Positions 46,603 to 56,379 are shown, counted from the stretch's first letter. The stretch is DNA of 64,000 nt from JANSWP01 sp041941305 (GCA_041941305.1 JBGTQJ010000002.1:290307-354306); one strand, 5' to 3'. A program made the numbers and translations. Notes: generated from the sequence alone by a model not told the origin.

Positions 46603-49600
46603 CTACTTATTATAGTTCAACTGAATCCAGTCACCATTCATGGTAAACTGATCTTTGTCTTTCGGATTTTTAAAAACTAAAAAGAGGGTATCCATCCCAT
46701 TATTTGGTTCGAGATCAATTTCAAAAATTTTAAAGGCTTCTTGGTTTTCATCAAAGTATTGGATGTTCGCATCACCCAATAGTTCCCCATTCGGTTTACC
46801 TTTTCTAAACTCAACCAAACCTTCATAAGGGTAATTTTTACTGAATGCAGCGCCTACACTAATACTGGTCAAATTGTCAAAACTTATGGGTTCAATCTTG
46901 ATTTGTTTACCATGTTTAATGGAACCCACAACTGTTCTGCCTTGAGTTTTCCAAACTCCCAATGATTTATCCAAATCCAGGGCATCTTCCAATTCAATTC
47001 GAGGGGCAATAAAAACAACTTTTTCAATAGCAGATAGGGAGGATTCGGCTATTCCAGGATGACCCTGATCGAGATACGATGCCATCAAAACGTATTTGCC
47101 AGCTACTTCATCTTTTAAATGTTCATTGAATTCAAGGCTTCCTTCCAAAGGCAAATAATATTCTTTTACCTTTTTTTCTGGGGCTAAAGAAAGGATGTAA
47201 TCAACCATTTCTTCGACTTCCTCTATTTCTAATTGCGGATGTGCGCTCATCATTTGTTCACCCCATATTCCTTGACTTCCTTTGATAATTCTATGAATCA
47301 TTTTTTGCTTATCCTCTTGCTTATAACGCGTTGCAATATCTTCATAACTTGGACCAGCCACTTTTTTCTCGGCAGCATGACAAGCCCTGCAATCTGAAGC
47401 GTTTATGAGTTCTAATCCTTTCGGCATGGCATTCTGTTGATGCCCGATGCTAGCCAAGATGATATCCTCACCTTCTGGGATATAAGTAAAAGTTACCTTC
47501 ACTTTTGAAGCATCTAATGTGCGATTCATCGTTTTCCCATCTTCCAGATCTAAAACCTCAATTTTGTAATCCAATTTTTTATTTTTCCAGTAGATATTAT
47601 TGGATTCACTTAAATTAATTTTAATTGTTGGAGGCTCGTTCCCCACCAATATTTTTTTATTGGTACTTGATTCTTCTCCTTTAGAATCTTTGACTATCAA
47701 TTCCACATCATAGATACCTGGGTTTTGAAAAGTATAATCAATATTTGGCGAATCAGTGCTCACCGCTTCAGCCTCAAAAATCCAGGTATATTGAATGTCA
47801 TCCTTATCATAATCGATTGATTTTGCTGCAGAAAAACTAACTTTTAAGGGTGCTGCTCCCACTTCCTTGTCTGCCTCAAATTGAGCGATAGGTGGTCGAT
47901 TTCCAGCATTATATTTAATCACGGAAAGCCGTGCATCCAGATTTCGACTATTCCATTTTTGTCCATATTCCAGAATATACAATTGACCATCTCTGGTAAA
48001 AAGCATATCCATTGGATGTGAAAATTCGGTGTTGGGCATAAATGGATCCGCTTGAACAAACTGTTGGGTTTCATCTAAATGGACGACATAAATCCAGTCT
48101 CGCATCCACTCATAAACAAACCATTTATTTTCAAAATAGGCGGGCAATGAATTTTCGGAAACGGGATATTCTTCTGAATGATAAATTGGGCCTGACATTG
48201 GATTGACGCCACCATCACCGAGCCAGGGAAAATCTTGCGATGCTTTATAACTATACCAAATCATGGACTTTTGTATCGGTGGTAAGTCCTGCAATCCTGT
48301 ATTGTTTGGAGAGTCATTTACAATTTTATTTGGATCAAAGGCAGCTCTTGATTGCTTATTTTTAAAATCATAATCCCAGTACATTTGATTATTTCCTCGA
48401 CTATATGGCCAACCATAATAACCCGCCTCTTTTGCTTGATTAAACTCCCCCATTCCAGCGGGACCACGTAAAGAATCCATGACACCAGCATCTGGCCCTA
48501 CATCTCCCCAATACAAATAGTTGGTTTTTGAGTCAATCGAAAACCTAAAAGGATTCCTGCAACCCATTACATAAATTTCAGGGCGACATTTTTCCATTCC
48601 TGCTTCAAATAAATTTCCTTTTGGAATGGAATAACTACCATCATCTTTTGGTTTGATTCTCAATATTTTCCCTCTGAGGTCATTGGTATTGGATGCTGAA
48701 CGCTGTGCATCGTACAACTGCCGATTGGCTCTTTCGTCAATAGGAGCATATCCTGCCGATTCAAAGGGATTTGTATTGTCACCAATTCCAATGTACAATA
48801 GACTATCTTTTCCAAATTCCAATGAACCACCACTGTGACAACACGCTCTGATAAGAGGTATTTTCAAAAGTATTTTTTCGGCTATTAGTTTATCCTGTTC
48901 CAGCGTAAATCGAGAAACATATTGAGTGGCTTCTTCTATGTTTGGGGAATAAAAAAAATAGAGCCATTTATTCTCCTGAAAATTGGGGTCAACAGCTAAG
49001 CCCAACAATCCATCTTCATCTTCATAATGCACTTCTATTGTATCTAAGATTTTGGTTTGTTCTGTTTCATATTCATATAGTTTTACCGCTCCTCTTCTTT
49101 CGATATAAATAATCCCACGATCTCCTAATTCGTCTAATTCCATTGGCTCATCCAAATTAAAATCCAGCACTTGTTTGGAGAAGCGATTTTCCTCGGGTAC
49201 TCTTAATGTGGTGGATTTTGAATAATCTAATTGATTCTCTCCAATGGCAAAATCAATGCCTGCCAATATTTGCTGTTGAAATAAAGGGTTGGAAAAGGTT
49301 TCTTCTTTATGTCCTAACGCTGTGTAGAAAGATCGCCCGCCATCAAAATGATGTTTCCAGACCATCGGATGTTTATCTCCATTTCTACCGCCCTCATATG
49401 TCGATTCATCAATTTCGACTAAAACTTCAATATCGGGATTGATGGATTTGAAATTGTACCATTCTTCATTAAAAGACCAACTTGTTGGTAGGTTTTTACA
49501 ACAGGGATCTTCCTTTGCAATGCATTTTAAAGTAGCATCTTGAATTGCAGGATGCCCATCAAAATAAGCTCCAACCAATTGATTATACCAATGCCAATGA

Positions 49601-49953
49601 TATTCTGTATCCGTCGCTGAATGAATTCCAACAAAGCCACCTCCTGCCTGAATATATCTTTCAAAGTCGGCTTGCTGATTACTGTTTAGGACATCACCAG
49701 TGGTATTTAAAAAGATAATAGCTGCATATTGTTTTAGGGAATCTTCAATAAAATAAGCCGCATTTTCAGTTGTAACTACGTGAATACTTTTAGCTTCCAG
49801 CAATTGCTTAATGGATAGTATCCCCTCTTCAATGGAGTTGTGTCGAAATGCTTCAGTTTTAGAAAAAATGAGCACTGTTTCTTGTTTCTTCGAACAAGAG
49901 TAAAACAAAAGGCAGATTATTAGAATGGCAATTATTGACTTTAATTCTTTCAT
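46603..49953 (-). CDS. ThuA / sugar dehydrogenase / PKD / cytochrome c multidomain lipoprotein
   Basis: 1116 residues. Cys20 after a hydrophobic signal (LIICLLFYSC) should be lipidated. Residues about 25-240 are a ThuA-like domain (GGGFVGIHSATDTEYHWHWY). About 255-690 are a GSDH/PQQ-type beta-propeller (ACCHSGGSLEFGKDSLLYIG, LRGKILRIKP). About 695-780 are PKD (SAAKSIDYDKDDIQYTWIF). A class I cytochrome c has DCRACHAAEKKVAGPSY near 850-870 with MMSAHP as a Met ligand region. The C-terminus is a CBM6-like beta domain. It is probably a periplasmic or surface oxidoreductase acting on sugars, passing electrons via the heme. The substrate is unknown. Confidence 0.9.
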   Translation of the reverse strand: MKELKSIIAILIICLLFYSCSKKQETVLIFSKTEAFRHNSIEEGILSIKQLLEAKSIHVVTTENAAYFIEDSLKQYAAIIFLNTTGDVLNSNQQADFERYIQAGGGFVGIHSATDTEYHWHWYNQLVGAYFDGHPAIQDATLKCIAKEDPCCKNLPTSWSFNEEWYNFKSINPDIEVLVEIDESTYEGGRNGDKHPMVWKHHFDGGRSFYTALGHKEETFSNPLFQQQILAGIDFAIGENQLDYSKSTTLRVPEENRFSKQVLDFNLDEPMELDELGDRGIIYIERRGAVKLYEYETEQTKILDTIEVHYEDEDGLLGLAVDPNFQENKWLYFFYSPNIEEATQYVSRFTLEQDKLIAEKILLKIPLIRACCHSGGSLEFGKDSLLYIGIGDNTNPFESAGYAPIDERANRQLYDAQRSASNTNDLRGKILRIKPKDDGSYSIPKGNLFEAGMEKCRPEIYVMGCRNPFRFSIDSKTNYLYWGDVGPDAGVMDSLRGPAGMGEFNQAKEAGYYGWPYSRGNNQMYWDYDFKNKQSRAAFDPNKIVNDSPNNTGLQDLPPIQKSMIWYSYKASQDFPWLGDGGVNPMSGPIYHSEEYPVSENSLPAYFENKWFVYEWMRDWIYVVHLDETQQFVQADPFMPNTEFSHPMDMLFTRDGQLYILEYGQKWNSRNLDARLSVIKYNAGNRPPIAQFEADKEVGAAPLKVSFSAAKSIDYDKDDIQYTWIFEAEAVSTDSPNIDYTFQNPGIYDVELIVKDSKGEESSTNKKILVGNEPPTIKINLSESNNIYWKNKKLDYKIEVLDLEDGKTMNRTLDASKVKVTFTYIPEGEDIILASIGHQQNAMPKGLELINASDCRACHAAEKKVAGPSYEDIATRYKQEDKQKMIHRIIKGSQGIWGEQMMSAHPQLEIEEVEEMVDYILSLAPEKKVKEYYLPLEGSLEFNEHLKDEVAGKYVLMASYLDQGHPGIAESSLSAIEKVVFIAPRIELEDALDLDKSLGVWKTQGRTVVGSIKHGKQIKIEPISFDNLTSISVGAAFSKNYPYEGLVEFRKGKPNGELLGDANIQYFDENQEAFKIFEIDLEPNNGMDTLFLVFKNPKDKDQFTMNGDWIQLNYNK

Positions 49954-50104
49954 TTCGTATTGATATATTTAATTCATACACATGCCCAAAAACTCATAAT
50001 AACACCGTTTTCAATTCTTAAAACGATCGCTATACTTTTGGTCAAAGATCGAATTCCCCGAAAGGTAAGTTGGTATTGTTAATCTTTTATATTTTGATCT
50101 TGTA
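49954..50104. other. Gap upstream of the ThuA lipoprotein gene
   Basis: A 151-nt AT-rich stretch that should hold the promoter of the minus-strand ThuA gene. A TACCTTTC sequence (complement of 50062-50069) approaches the TAnnTTTG box but has a final C. No repeats or genes were identified. Confidence 0.3.
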
Positions 50105-50660
50105 TTAAATGAAAAAAGTACAAGCCACATGCCCCAAGTTTACCCTTTGAGTTACATCGGGAAAAATGGACAATAATAAATCGTATTCCTGACCGGCAGT
50201 CATGAAATTAAATCCTTGAAAAAACTATCTAAAAAGACCAATTGTTCTTCGACCATGATTCTCCCAAATTCCTGCATTTTGGGGTATTCGGCATAAAGCA
50301 TATGCAAATCTTTGTGACTGATCGAATTCACAATGGAGTCTTCGAGTAACTCCACATTTTCGAAGGAAGGGCAAAAAAACTGCTCCAGGAGGTGATTAAA
50401 ATGCCTTCGGGATAAATCCATGAAATAACATCTTTTCCATCATGGAAATAAAAAGTTCGGGCGGAACCTTCTTAGATAATGTACAATCGTTTTGCAGTGA
50501 GCCCCACGTTAAGCAACAGGTGATATTTGGGTAATTTTTCCGTCGTTGAAATTGACAAAATGGTTTCCTCTAACTCTTTCGGAATCAAAGTTGGCGATTT
50601 GATATAATCAGCGAAATTTAGATTTTTTATCTAGTTTTGGTTAAAGCTTCGGTTGGTCAT
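50105..50660 (-). pseudogene. Decayed Crp/Fnr-family transcriptional regulator
   Basis: In three frames the minus strand encodes a cNMP-binding-domain regulator. Frame A from 50660 reads NLNFADYIKSPTLIPKELEE, then KYHLLLNVGLTAKRLYII, a TAA, then EGSARTFYFHDGKDVISW and FFALPS. After a one-base loss near 50363 it reads ENVELLEDSIVNSISHKDL and EFGRIMVEEQLVFLD. After a second loss near 50204 it reads MTAGQEYDLLLSIFPDVTQR then VNLGHVA, and stops. The helix-turn-helix that should follow is missing. Frame A also has TAG at codon 10, unless the original start lay downstream. Two stops and two shifts mean no functional product. Confidence 0.88.
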
Positions 50661-50730
50661 TTTGTTTTTTATCTCGATTTTTTGGATTATTCAACTGCCC
50701 AATAAATTGGGTAGTTACATGCTTTACACC

Positions 50731-52233
50731 TTAATTAGGGTTGTACTCAAAACAACCAATATCTGGTGTTTCTGAATCTCGCATTTCACCTATCAGGTCG
50801 AATAAGATAGTTGGAATAGGGGATGCTTTTTGCTCTGCAATGGAAAGTGTATCCAGCTGGTAATCATCATCACCTGGGGAAAAGAAAAGAGCGTCCCCAG
50901 AATCTCCATCTACACAGGGATTGCAAAAATCAAAGAAATTGGGAAATCCATTTTCTGGATCTAAAAGTTCATCTACACGGACGATGCAGTCTGTAAAAGT
51001 GTAGTTGAAATCAAAAGGATCATTTTCGCCAGTAAAATCGGAAAGGGAAATTTCATCTCGACGAGATCCGAATATGATAGAGTTTCTGAAATTTGCATAA
51101 AGGGGTTCTACATCCGCAGTTTGGCAAAGTGGATCTCTACAAATTCCGTTGCTCAAACTTAGTGCAGGAGCATCGACTCCATAACTGGCTAGGGTGCAAT
51201 AAGTAAAATTATAATTGCCACCATATCCAATCTGTACGGCGCGGTTGCCATTATTGTAAAATAGACAATTTTCAGCAGTAATTGAGGCATGTAAACCAAT
51301 CAAGCCGGAACCAGAAGTATTGTAAACCTGGGTGTTTTTTAGACTCAATTCAGCTAGAGAATCCACCCAAATGCCTAAAAGGGAATTTTTGACCACGGCA
51401 TGATTGAATTTATTGCCTTTACTGGTCTGACCAATAATGATACCTGTCCATTGTCCATCCGCATCATCAAAATCTTCTTCCAATCTATCTCCTTGAATAA
51501 CTACAGGATCTTCTAAAGTGCCATTGACCTGAATGCTCCCATTTGGCCCGATAAATATTCTCCCGGTATTGTAAATCAACAGCTCGTCATTCTCGTCAGT
51601 GGTTTTCGAAATGCCACCATGGACATGGACTTGTGCCCCTGCAGGAATTATCAAATCACAAGCTTCCACGATTACAATTCCATAAACGACATAAGGTTTT
51701 GGGTCATCCCAGATTAATTGCCCGCCGGCACCGCATGGCAACACAAATATGCTATCCTTGTGCCAACGACTGGGGATGTAATTAGCATTTTGTCCCCATG
51801 CTTCCAGCGTAATGGTTTGGGAGTTTCCATTGGTCTCAAAAATAATTTCATCGTGAATGATGAATGGGCTTTCAGAAATAGGTTGGTCAGGATTAATGGT
51901 GACTTCTCCAAATATATAGATGCTATCTTCAGGGAAAACAATAACATCTGAAGCCTCATTTCCTGGTATTCCATCGACATTTAAGCGAAACATGGAATTG
52001 GCGCCATTGCCTACAGAAATATTTGAGATTTTGATAGATTCTTTATGAGGATTATATACTTTGAAAAACCGGGTAGCAGAGCCTAGTTCAGTAAAAACGG
52101 TATCAAATCGGAGGGTATCCAGGGAAAATTCAAGTTTAGCACTGCCATCAGTGATAAAAGTTTTTTCTTTATTACATGTCGTAAAAAGCAAGAGCGTTGT
52201 AACAAAAAGTAAAAAAGGTATTATTCGAATCAT
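50731..52233 (-). CDS. Right-handed parallel beta-helix lipoprotein
   Basis: 500 residues from ATG 52233. The protein begins MIRIIPFLLFVTTLLLFTTC, an SPII signal with lipidated Cys20. An in-frame ATG at 52311 would bury this signal behind 26 residues. After a beta-sandwich-like region (residues 25-170) comes a pectate-lyase-type beta-helix with repeated turns (GIWVDSLAELSLKNTQVYN, ITAENCLFYNNGNRAVQIGY). Probably surface or periplasmic; substrate binding or adhesion is possible, and no catalytic residues can be assigned. The C-terminal DIGCFEYNPN is typical of such Bacteroidota proteins. Confidence 0.85.
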   Translation of the reverse strand: MIRIIPFLLFVTTLLLFTTCNKEKTFITDGSAKLEFSLDTLRFDTVFTELGSATRFFKVYNPHKESIKISNISVGNGANSMFRLNVDGIPGNEASDVIVFPEDSIYIFGEVTINPDQPISESPFIIHDEIIFETNGNSQTITLEAWGQNANYIPSRWHKDSIFVLPCGAGGQLIWDDPKPYVVYGIVIVEACDLIIPAGAQVHVHGGISKTTDENDELLIYNTGRIFIGPNGSIQVNGTLEDPVVIQGDRLEEDFDDADGQWTGIIIGQTSKGNKFNHAVVKNSLLGIWVDSLAELSLKNTQVYNTSGSGLIGLHASITAENCLFYNNGNRAVQIGYGGNYNFTYCTLASYGVDAPALSLSNGICRDPLCQTADVEPLYANFRNSIIFGSRRDEISLSDFTGENDPFDFNYTFTDCIVRVDELLDPENGFPNFFDFCNPCVDGDSGDALFFSPGDDDYQLDTLSIAEQKASPIPTILFDLIGEMRDSETPDIGCFEYNPN

Positions 52234-52634
52234 TATAGCTGTTTTCAAAATTCTGTTCTTAGAAATCTTATAAAAAATAAATTCATCATTTAGTTCGGCA
52301 AAACGCCTCATGAATCTTCGATTTCGTCAAATAAGCGAAAACTGAACATCTGATAAGAAATAAAGGCGAGCTTAATTGACGAAATCAAACAGATGGAATT
52401 ATTTTTTAACCACGATTAAGAACGCAAAAATAGACTTTTCGATTTAGCGGAAAGGTAGAAAATTTGCAAAGCATTGTTAATTATGATTTCCACATGACTT
52501 AAGAAGCTAAATTTAACGAAGTGCTAAACTTCGATTGTTAATGTGCGGACATTGATATAGAGAAGTTTTAAGCTACCTTTGCGCTTACTGATTTTGTATA
52601 AAGCCATAGAAATCAACACTTTAAATTCAAAAGC
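52234..52634. other. Divergent promoter region with an 11-bp inverted repeat
   Basis: Lies between the minus-strand beta-helix gene and the plus-strand GT2 gene. It contains GATTTCGTCAA (52320-52330) and its perfect reverse complement (52376-52386), 45 nt apart, which may be paired regulator sites. No coding frame with family features was seen. Confidence 0.45.
52552..52581 (+). promoter_or_regulatory. Bacteroidota-type promoter for the GT2 operon
   Basis: TTG at 52552-52554 (-33) and TACCTTTG at 52574-52581 (-7) with a 19-nt spacer fit the Bacteroidota sigma factor consensus. The GT2 TTG start follows 53 nt downstream. Confidence 0.6.
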
Positions 52635-53336
52635 TTGGAGCGAAAACCAATAATTGACGTTATCATCCCCGCATACAATGAGGAAAAATCAATTCCTTCT
52701 GTTTTAGCAGATATTCCAAAAGATTGGGTGCGAGAAGTGTTGGTTTGTAATAATGCAAGTACTGATCAAACTGCATTGGTCGCCAAAAATAATGGGGCAA
52801 GGGTTTTAGACCAACCTCAAAAAGGGTATGGAAACGCATGTCTGAAAGGGATTGAATATTTGAAAAGTCAGCCTGAAGCAGTGCGGCCGGAAATTGTGGT
52901 TTTTTTAGATGGGGATTATTCTGACCATCCTGAGGAATTGCCACTATTGATAAAACCCATTCTTGAAGAAAATATGGATATGGTTATTGGTTCTCGCGCA
53001 CTGGGAGACCTGGAAGCGGGGGCTATGCAGCCGCAACAAATTTTTGGGAATTGGTTGGCGACTAACTTGATTCGACTTTTTTACAATTACCACTTTACAG
53101 ATTTAGGGCCGTTCAGAGCCATCAAGTGGAAAAAATTATTGGAACTGGAAATGGAGGATAAAGATTTTGGCTGGACGGTAGAGATGCAGGTTAAAGCAGC
53201 AAAGCTAAAGTACAATTGTACAGAAGTGCCTGTCAATTACAGAAAAAGAATTGGCGTTTCAAAAGTATCTGGAACCATTAAAGGGACCATTTTGGCAGGA
53301 CATAAAATCCTTTGGACAATATTTAAACTACTATAA
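52635..53336 (+). CDS. GT2 DPM/DPG-synthase-like glycosyltransferase
   Basis: 233 residues starting at TTG 52635 (MERKPIIDVIIPAYNEEKSI). It has VLVCNNASTDQTALVA, VFLDGDYSDHPEELP (DGD metal-binding motif) and GSRALGDLEAGAMQPQQIFG. It lacks C-terminal TMs. It resembles dolichyl/polyprenyl-phosphate sugar synthases that make membrane donors for GT-C enzymes. A GT-C gene lies two genes downstream, so the pair may form a donor-use module (inference). Upstream promoter boxes support the start region. Confidence 0.88.
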   Translation: MERKPIIDVIIPAYNEEKSIPSVLADIPKDWVREVLVCNNASTDQTALVAKNNGARVLDQPQKGYGNACLKGIEYLKSQPEAVRPEIVVFLDGDYSDHPEELPLLIKPILEENMDMVIGSRALGDLEAGAMQPQQIFGNWLATNLIRLFYNYHFTDLGPFRAIKWKKLLELEMEDKDFGWTVEMQVKAAKLKYNCTEVPVNYRKRIGVSKVSGTIKGTILAGHKILWTIFKLL

Positions 53337-53365
53337 ATTAATAGGTTCTTAGCATGGAGATGAAA

Positions 53366-53401
53366 AACTCTGAGCTTCGAATTCTGAACTCCGAACTCAA
53401 A
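53366..53401 (+). repeat. GAACTC-type degenerate short repeats before a GT2 gene
   Basis: The gap between two GT genes carries ACTCTGAGCTTCGAATTC then TGAACTCCGAACTC, with unit GAACTC or CGAACTC in degenerate tandem. It is not coding. It could be a remnant of a dispersed genomic repeat or simple slippage. Confidence 0.35.
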
Positions 53402-53402
53402 C

Positions 53403-54887
53403 ATGCCAGTGATTTATTACTTTCTTTTCTTCATTTATTTGGTTGCTTTGACCTACATCACTGTCTATTGCTTAATGCAATTGAATTTATTATACCATTA
53501 CAAAAAGCATCACCGTAGAAATGGGAAAAAGCCTTTGTTAAAAGCAAATGGAAATGAAGAATTGCCTTTTGTTACTGTTCAATTGCCAATATTCAATGAA
53601 ATGTATGTCGTGGAAAGGTTGATTGATAACATCACCAAATTTGACTACCCAAAAGATAAATTTGAGATTCATGTGTTGGACGATTCGACTGATGAAACTG
53701 TAGAAATAACACGCAAAAAAGTTGAGGAATACCAACAAAAAGGATTCAACATTGAGCAAATTCTACGTAAGGATAGAAAAGGCTATAAAGCAGGTGCACT
53801 TAAAGATGCAACGCCAAAAGCCAAGGGAGATTTTATAGCAATTTTTGATGCAGATTTTTTACCCAAGCCTGATTTTTTGAGGTCGACTATTCCTTATTTC
53901 AAAAACCCAAAAGTAGGGGTGGTTCAAACGCGTTGGGAACACATCAACCAGGATTATTCTATCATTACCAGATTGCAGGCAATGCAATTGAATGTTCATT
54001 TTACAGTAGAACAACAAGGACGAAAAGCAGGAAATTATATGCTTCAATTTAATGGAACAGCAGGCGTTTGGCGAAAACAAACAATTGAGGATGCTGGGGG
54101 CTGGGAAGCAGACACTTTGACAGAGGATCTGGATTTAAGTATTCGGGCTCAGTTAAATGGCTGGGAGATTGTTTATTTGGAAAAGTTTGGCTCACCAGCT
54201 GAGTTGCCAGCAGAAATGAATGGCTTGAAATCACAGCAATTCCGTTGGATGAAAGGTGGTGCGGAAACCGCTAAAAAGATGCTTCCCACTGTTTGGAAAT
54301 CGAATATCTCATTTGGAAAAAAAGTGCAAGCAACAGTTCACCTTTTGGGAAGTTCTGTCTTTGTATTCATATTCATCGTAGGTGTTTTTAGCGTGCCGCT
54401 GCTATTTGTTTTACATGAAATGCAATTAGCGACAGATTTTTTGGGCGCATTTTTGGTAGGTATGTTGGCGATTATTGCTGTGTATTATGTGGCAAATATC
54501 GAAGCGGAATTGAAGAAAGAACCCTATTTGAAGATGCTTTTCAAGTTTATTATTCTTTTTCCTTTGTTCCTTGCACTTTCGATGGGATTGTCTTTGCACA
54601 ATACAGTAGCTGTTATTCAAGGCTATTGGGGAAAGAAATCACCTTTTGTTCGAACCCCTAAGTTTGATATCAAAGGCATTACAGACTCCTTCAAAAAACG
54701 ACAATACCTCGCTTCCAAAATTACCTGGACAACCTTCATGGAAGGCGTTTTGACACTCTATTTTCTGTTTGCTATTGGATGGGGAATCTATTGGGAAAAT
54801 CCAATTTTCCTTGTTTTTCATGCATTGCTTGCAATTGGTTATGGAACCATTTTTTATTACACGGTACGTCATTTAAGAACTAAATAG
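53403..54887 (+). CDS. Processive GT2 beta-glycosyltransferase (cellulose-synthase-like)
   Basis: 494 residues. There is an N-terminal TM (YYFLFFIYLVALTYITVYCL). The catalytic GT-A core has VTVQLPIFNEMYVVERLIDN, VLDDSTDETVE, AIFDADFLPKPDF (DAD), TLTEDLDLS (TED) and the processivity motif QQFRWMKGG (Q-x-x-RW). Three to four C-terminal TM helices follow, and there is no PilZ domain. Homologues in Bacteroidota are often annotated as glucomannan- or cellulose-synthase-like. It may build a membrane glycolipid or polymer with the adjacent GTs. Confidence 0.9.
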   Translation: MPVIYYFLFFIYLVALTYITVYCLMQLNLLYHYKKHHRRNGKKPLLKANGNEELPFVTVQLPIFNEMYVVERLIDNITKFDYPKDKFEIHVLDDSTDETVEITRKKVEEYQQKGFNIEQILRKDRKGYKAGALKDATPKAKGDFIAIFDADFLPKPDFLRSTIPYFKNPKVGVVQTRWEHINQDYSIITRLQAMQLNVHFTVEQQGRKAGNYMLQFNGTAGVWRKQTIEDAGGWEADTLTEDLDLSIRAQLNGWEIVYLEKFGSPAELPAEMNGLKSQQFRWMKGGAETAKKMLPTVWKSNISFGKKVQATVHLLGSSVFVFIFIVGVFSVPLLFVLHEMQLATDFLGAFLVGMLAIIAVYYVANIEAELKKEPYLKMLFKFIILFPLFLALSMGLSLHNTVAVIQGYWGKKSPFVRTPKFDIKGITDSFKKRQYLASKITWTTFMEGVLTLYFLFAIGWGIYWENPIFLVFHALLAIGYGTIFYYTVRHLRTK

Positions 54888-54895
54888 GTGGCAGT

Positions 54896-56344
54896 ATGCA
54901 GTGGTTAGTAGGCAGTTCAAAATCTGGAATAGGAAAAACGGAGGGATACTTTACCGGATTTTTGATTGCATTTACAGTTGGACTTGGGTATTTAGTCCGG
55001 CAATCGGATTTTTCTCAGATTATTGTTTATTACATCCCATTTTTCCTCCTCTACCTTGTCATTTTCAGATATGTAAATAAGGATGCCCAAATTCGGTTTT
55101 TTGTTTTTGTAGCAATTTTACTCAGGTTCCTATTGATTTTTGCGCTCCCAAATCTCTCAGATGATATCTATCGATTTATTTGGGATGGCAGACTTTTAAT
55201 TAATGGGATTAACCCCTTTGAACAATTACCTTCTTATTATATTGAGCATAATATTTCTTTGCAAGGAATCAATCAGGAACTTTATCAAAAACTCAACTCA
55301 CCTGACTATTTTACGATTTATCCTCCCGTTGCGCAATTTGTATTCGCTGTCTCCTGCTGGATATTCCCAAAAAGCATTTTGGGAAGTGCAATAATCATGA
55401 AATTGTTTCTATTTGTCTTTGAAATAGGTTCTATTTTACTCATTATCAAATTGCTAAAACACTTTAGCTTGCCTTTCAAAAACGTATTACTTTATGCATT
55501 AAATCCATTAATAATAATTGAAATCACAGGAAACCTTCATTTCGAAGGAGCCATGATTTTTTTCTTTTTGTTGGGGGTTTGGTTATTGATAAAAGTTGAT
55601 TGGCTTGCGCAACGACTTGACCTTCATAGAGGAGAATTTCAGTCCACAAAAAAAACACAACCTACAACCCACAACCCACAACATAAAAATTTTCTTCTCT
55701 CCGCACTCTCCATTGCGCTTTCCATTGCTTCCAAACTCCTCCCATTGATATTCCTTCCTTTTTTCATCAAAAGAATGGGTTGGAAAAAAAGCTTTCAGTA
55801 TTTCACAGTTATTGGACTTGCTTTAATCTTATGCTTTATCCCAATTTTTTGTGGAACCTTCATCAATAATTTTGGAGATAGCCTAAATCTGTATTTTCAG
55901 AAATTTGAGTTCAATGCGAGTATTTATTATTTGGCTAGATGGATAGGCTTTCAAGTGATTGGCTACAATCTAATTCAATACATTGGTCCAGCTTTGGCAG
56001 GATGTGCATTTCTTGGAATTATGTTGATAGTTCTGATTGAAAAAAAATTGAACTGGATAAGTTTTTTTGAAAAAGCCTTATTTGCCATTTGCGTCTATTT
56101 GATTTTTACAACGACTGTTCACCCCTGGTACCTAAGTTTGCCAATCGTTTTATGCCTTTTTACAAAATACCGCTTTCCAATAATTTGGTCTGGTTTGATT
56201 TTCCTGACGTATATTAACTACAGTTATGTGGAGTATTTTGAAAATCTATTTATAGTTGGAGCTGAGTACTTTATAGTTTTTACATTTTTCGCTTATGAAA
56301 TTTTAAAAAATTTAAAAGCAGCAAGGACTAATAAAGCCACCTAA
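54896..56344 (+). CDS. GT-C glycosyltransferase, MptB/GT87-like
   Basis: 482 residues with about 12 hydrophobic segments. The first loop has LSDDIYRFIWDGRLLINGIN, the DD motif of polyprenyl-phosphate-sugar-using GT-C proteins, then YPPVAQFVF. About residues 235-262 are a hydrophilic insert (QSTKKTQPTTHNPQHKN) encoded by a 7-nt repeat (see 55659-55682), unusual between TM helices. The first residues, MQWLVGSSKSGIGKTEG, come from GCAGT-rich DNA and may lie upstream of the real start. It probably uses a product of the DPM-like enzyme at 52635. Confidence 0.82.
   Translation: MQWLVGSSKSGIGKTEGYFTGFLIAFTVGLGYLVRQSDFSQIIVYYIPFFLLYLVIFRYVNKDAQIRFFVFVAILLRFLLIFALPNLSDDIYRFIWDGRLLINGINPFEQLPSYYIEHNISLQGINQELYQKLNSPDYFTIYPPVAQFVFAVSCWIFPKSILGSAIIMKLFLFVFEIGSILLIIKLLKHFSLPFKNVLLYALNPLIIIEITGNLHFEGAMIFFFLLGVWLLIKVDWLAQRLDLHRGEFQSTKKTQPTTHNPQHKNFLLSALSIALSIASKLLPLIFLPFFIKRMGWKKSFQYFTVIGLALILCFIPIFCGTFINNFGDSLNLYFQKFEFNASIYYLARWIGFQVIGYNLIQYIGPALAGCAFLGIMLIVLIEKKLNWISFFEKALFAICVYLIFTTTVHPWYLSLPIVLCLFTKYRFPIIWSGLIFLTYINYSYVEYFENLFIVGAEYFIVFTFFAYEILKNLKAARTNKAT
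55659..55682 (+). repeat. Heptamer tandem repeat inside the GT-C coding region
   Basis: Three units AACCTAC-AACCCAC-AACCCAC followed by AACATAA. The unit length of 7 is not a multiple of 3, so gain or loss of one unit would frameshift the gene. Encodes the TQPTTHNPQ segment. Confidence 0.55.
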
Positions 56345-56371
56345 CAGTAACGATGTTTCTTATTATCTATC

Positions 56372-56379
56372 TATATTTG
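56372..56379 (+). promoter_or_regulatory. Promoter -7 box for the carbamoyltransferase operon
   Basis: TATATTTG matches TAnnTTTG, 49 nt before ATG 56429. No clean -33 TTG at the expected spacing. Confidence 0.45.
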
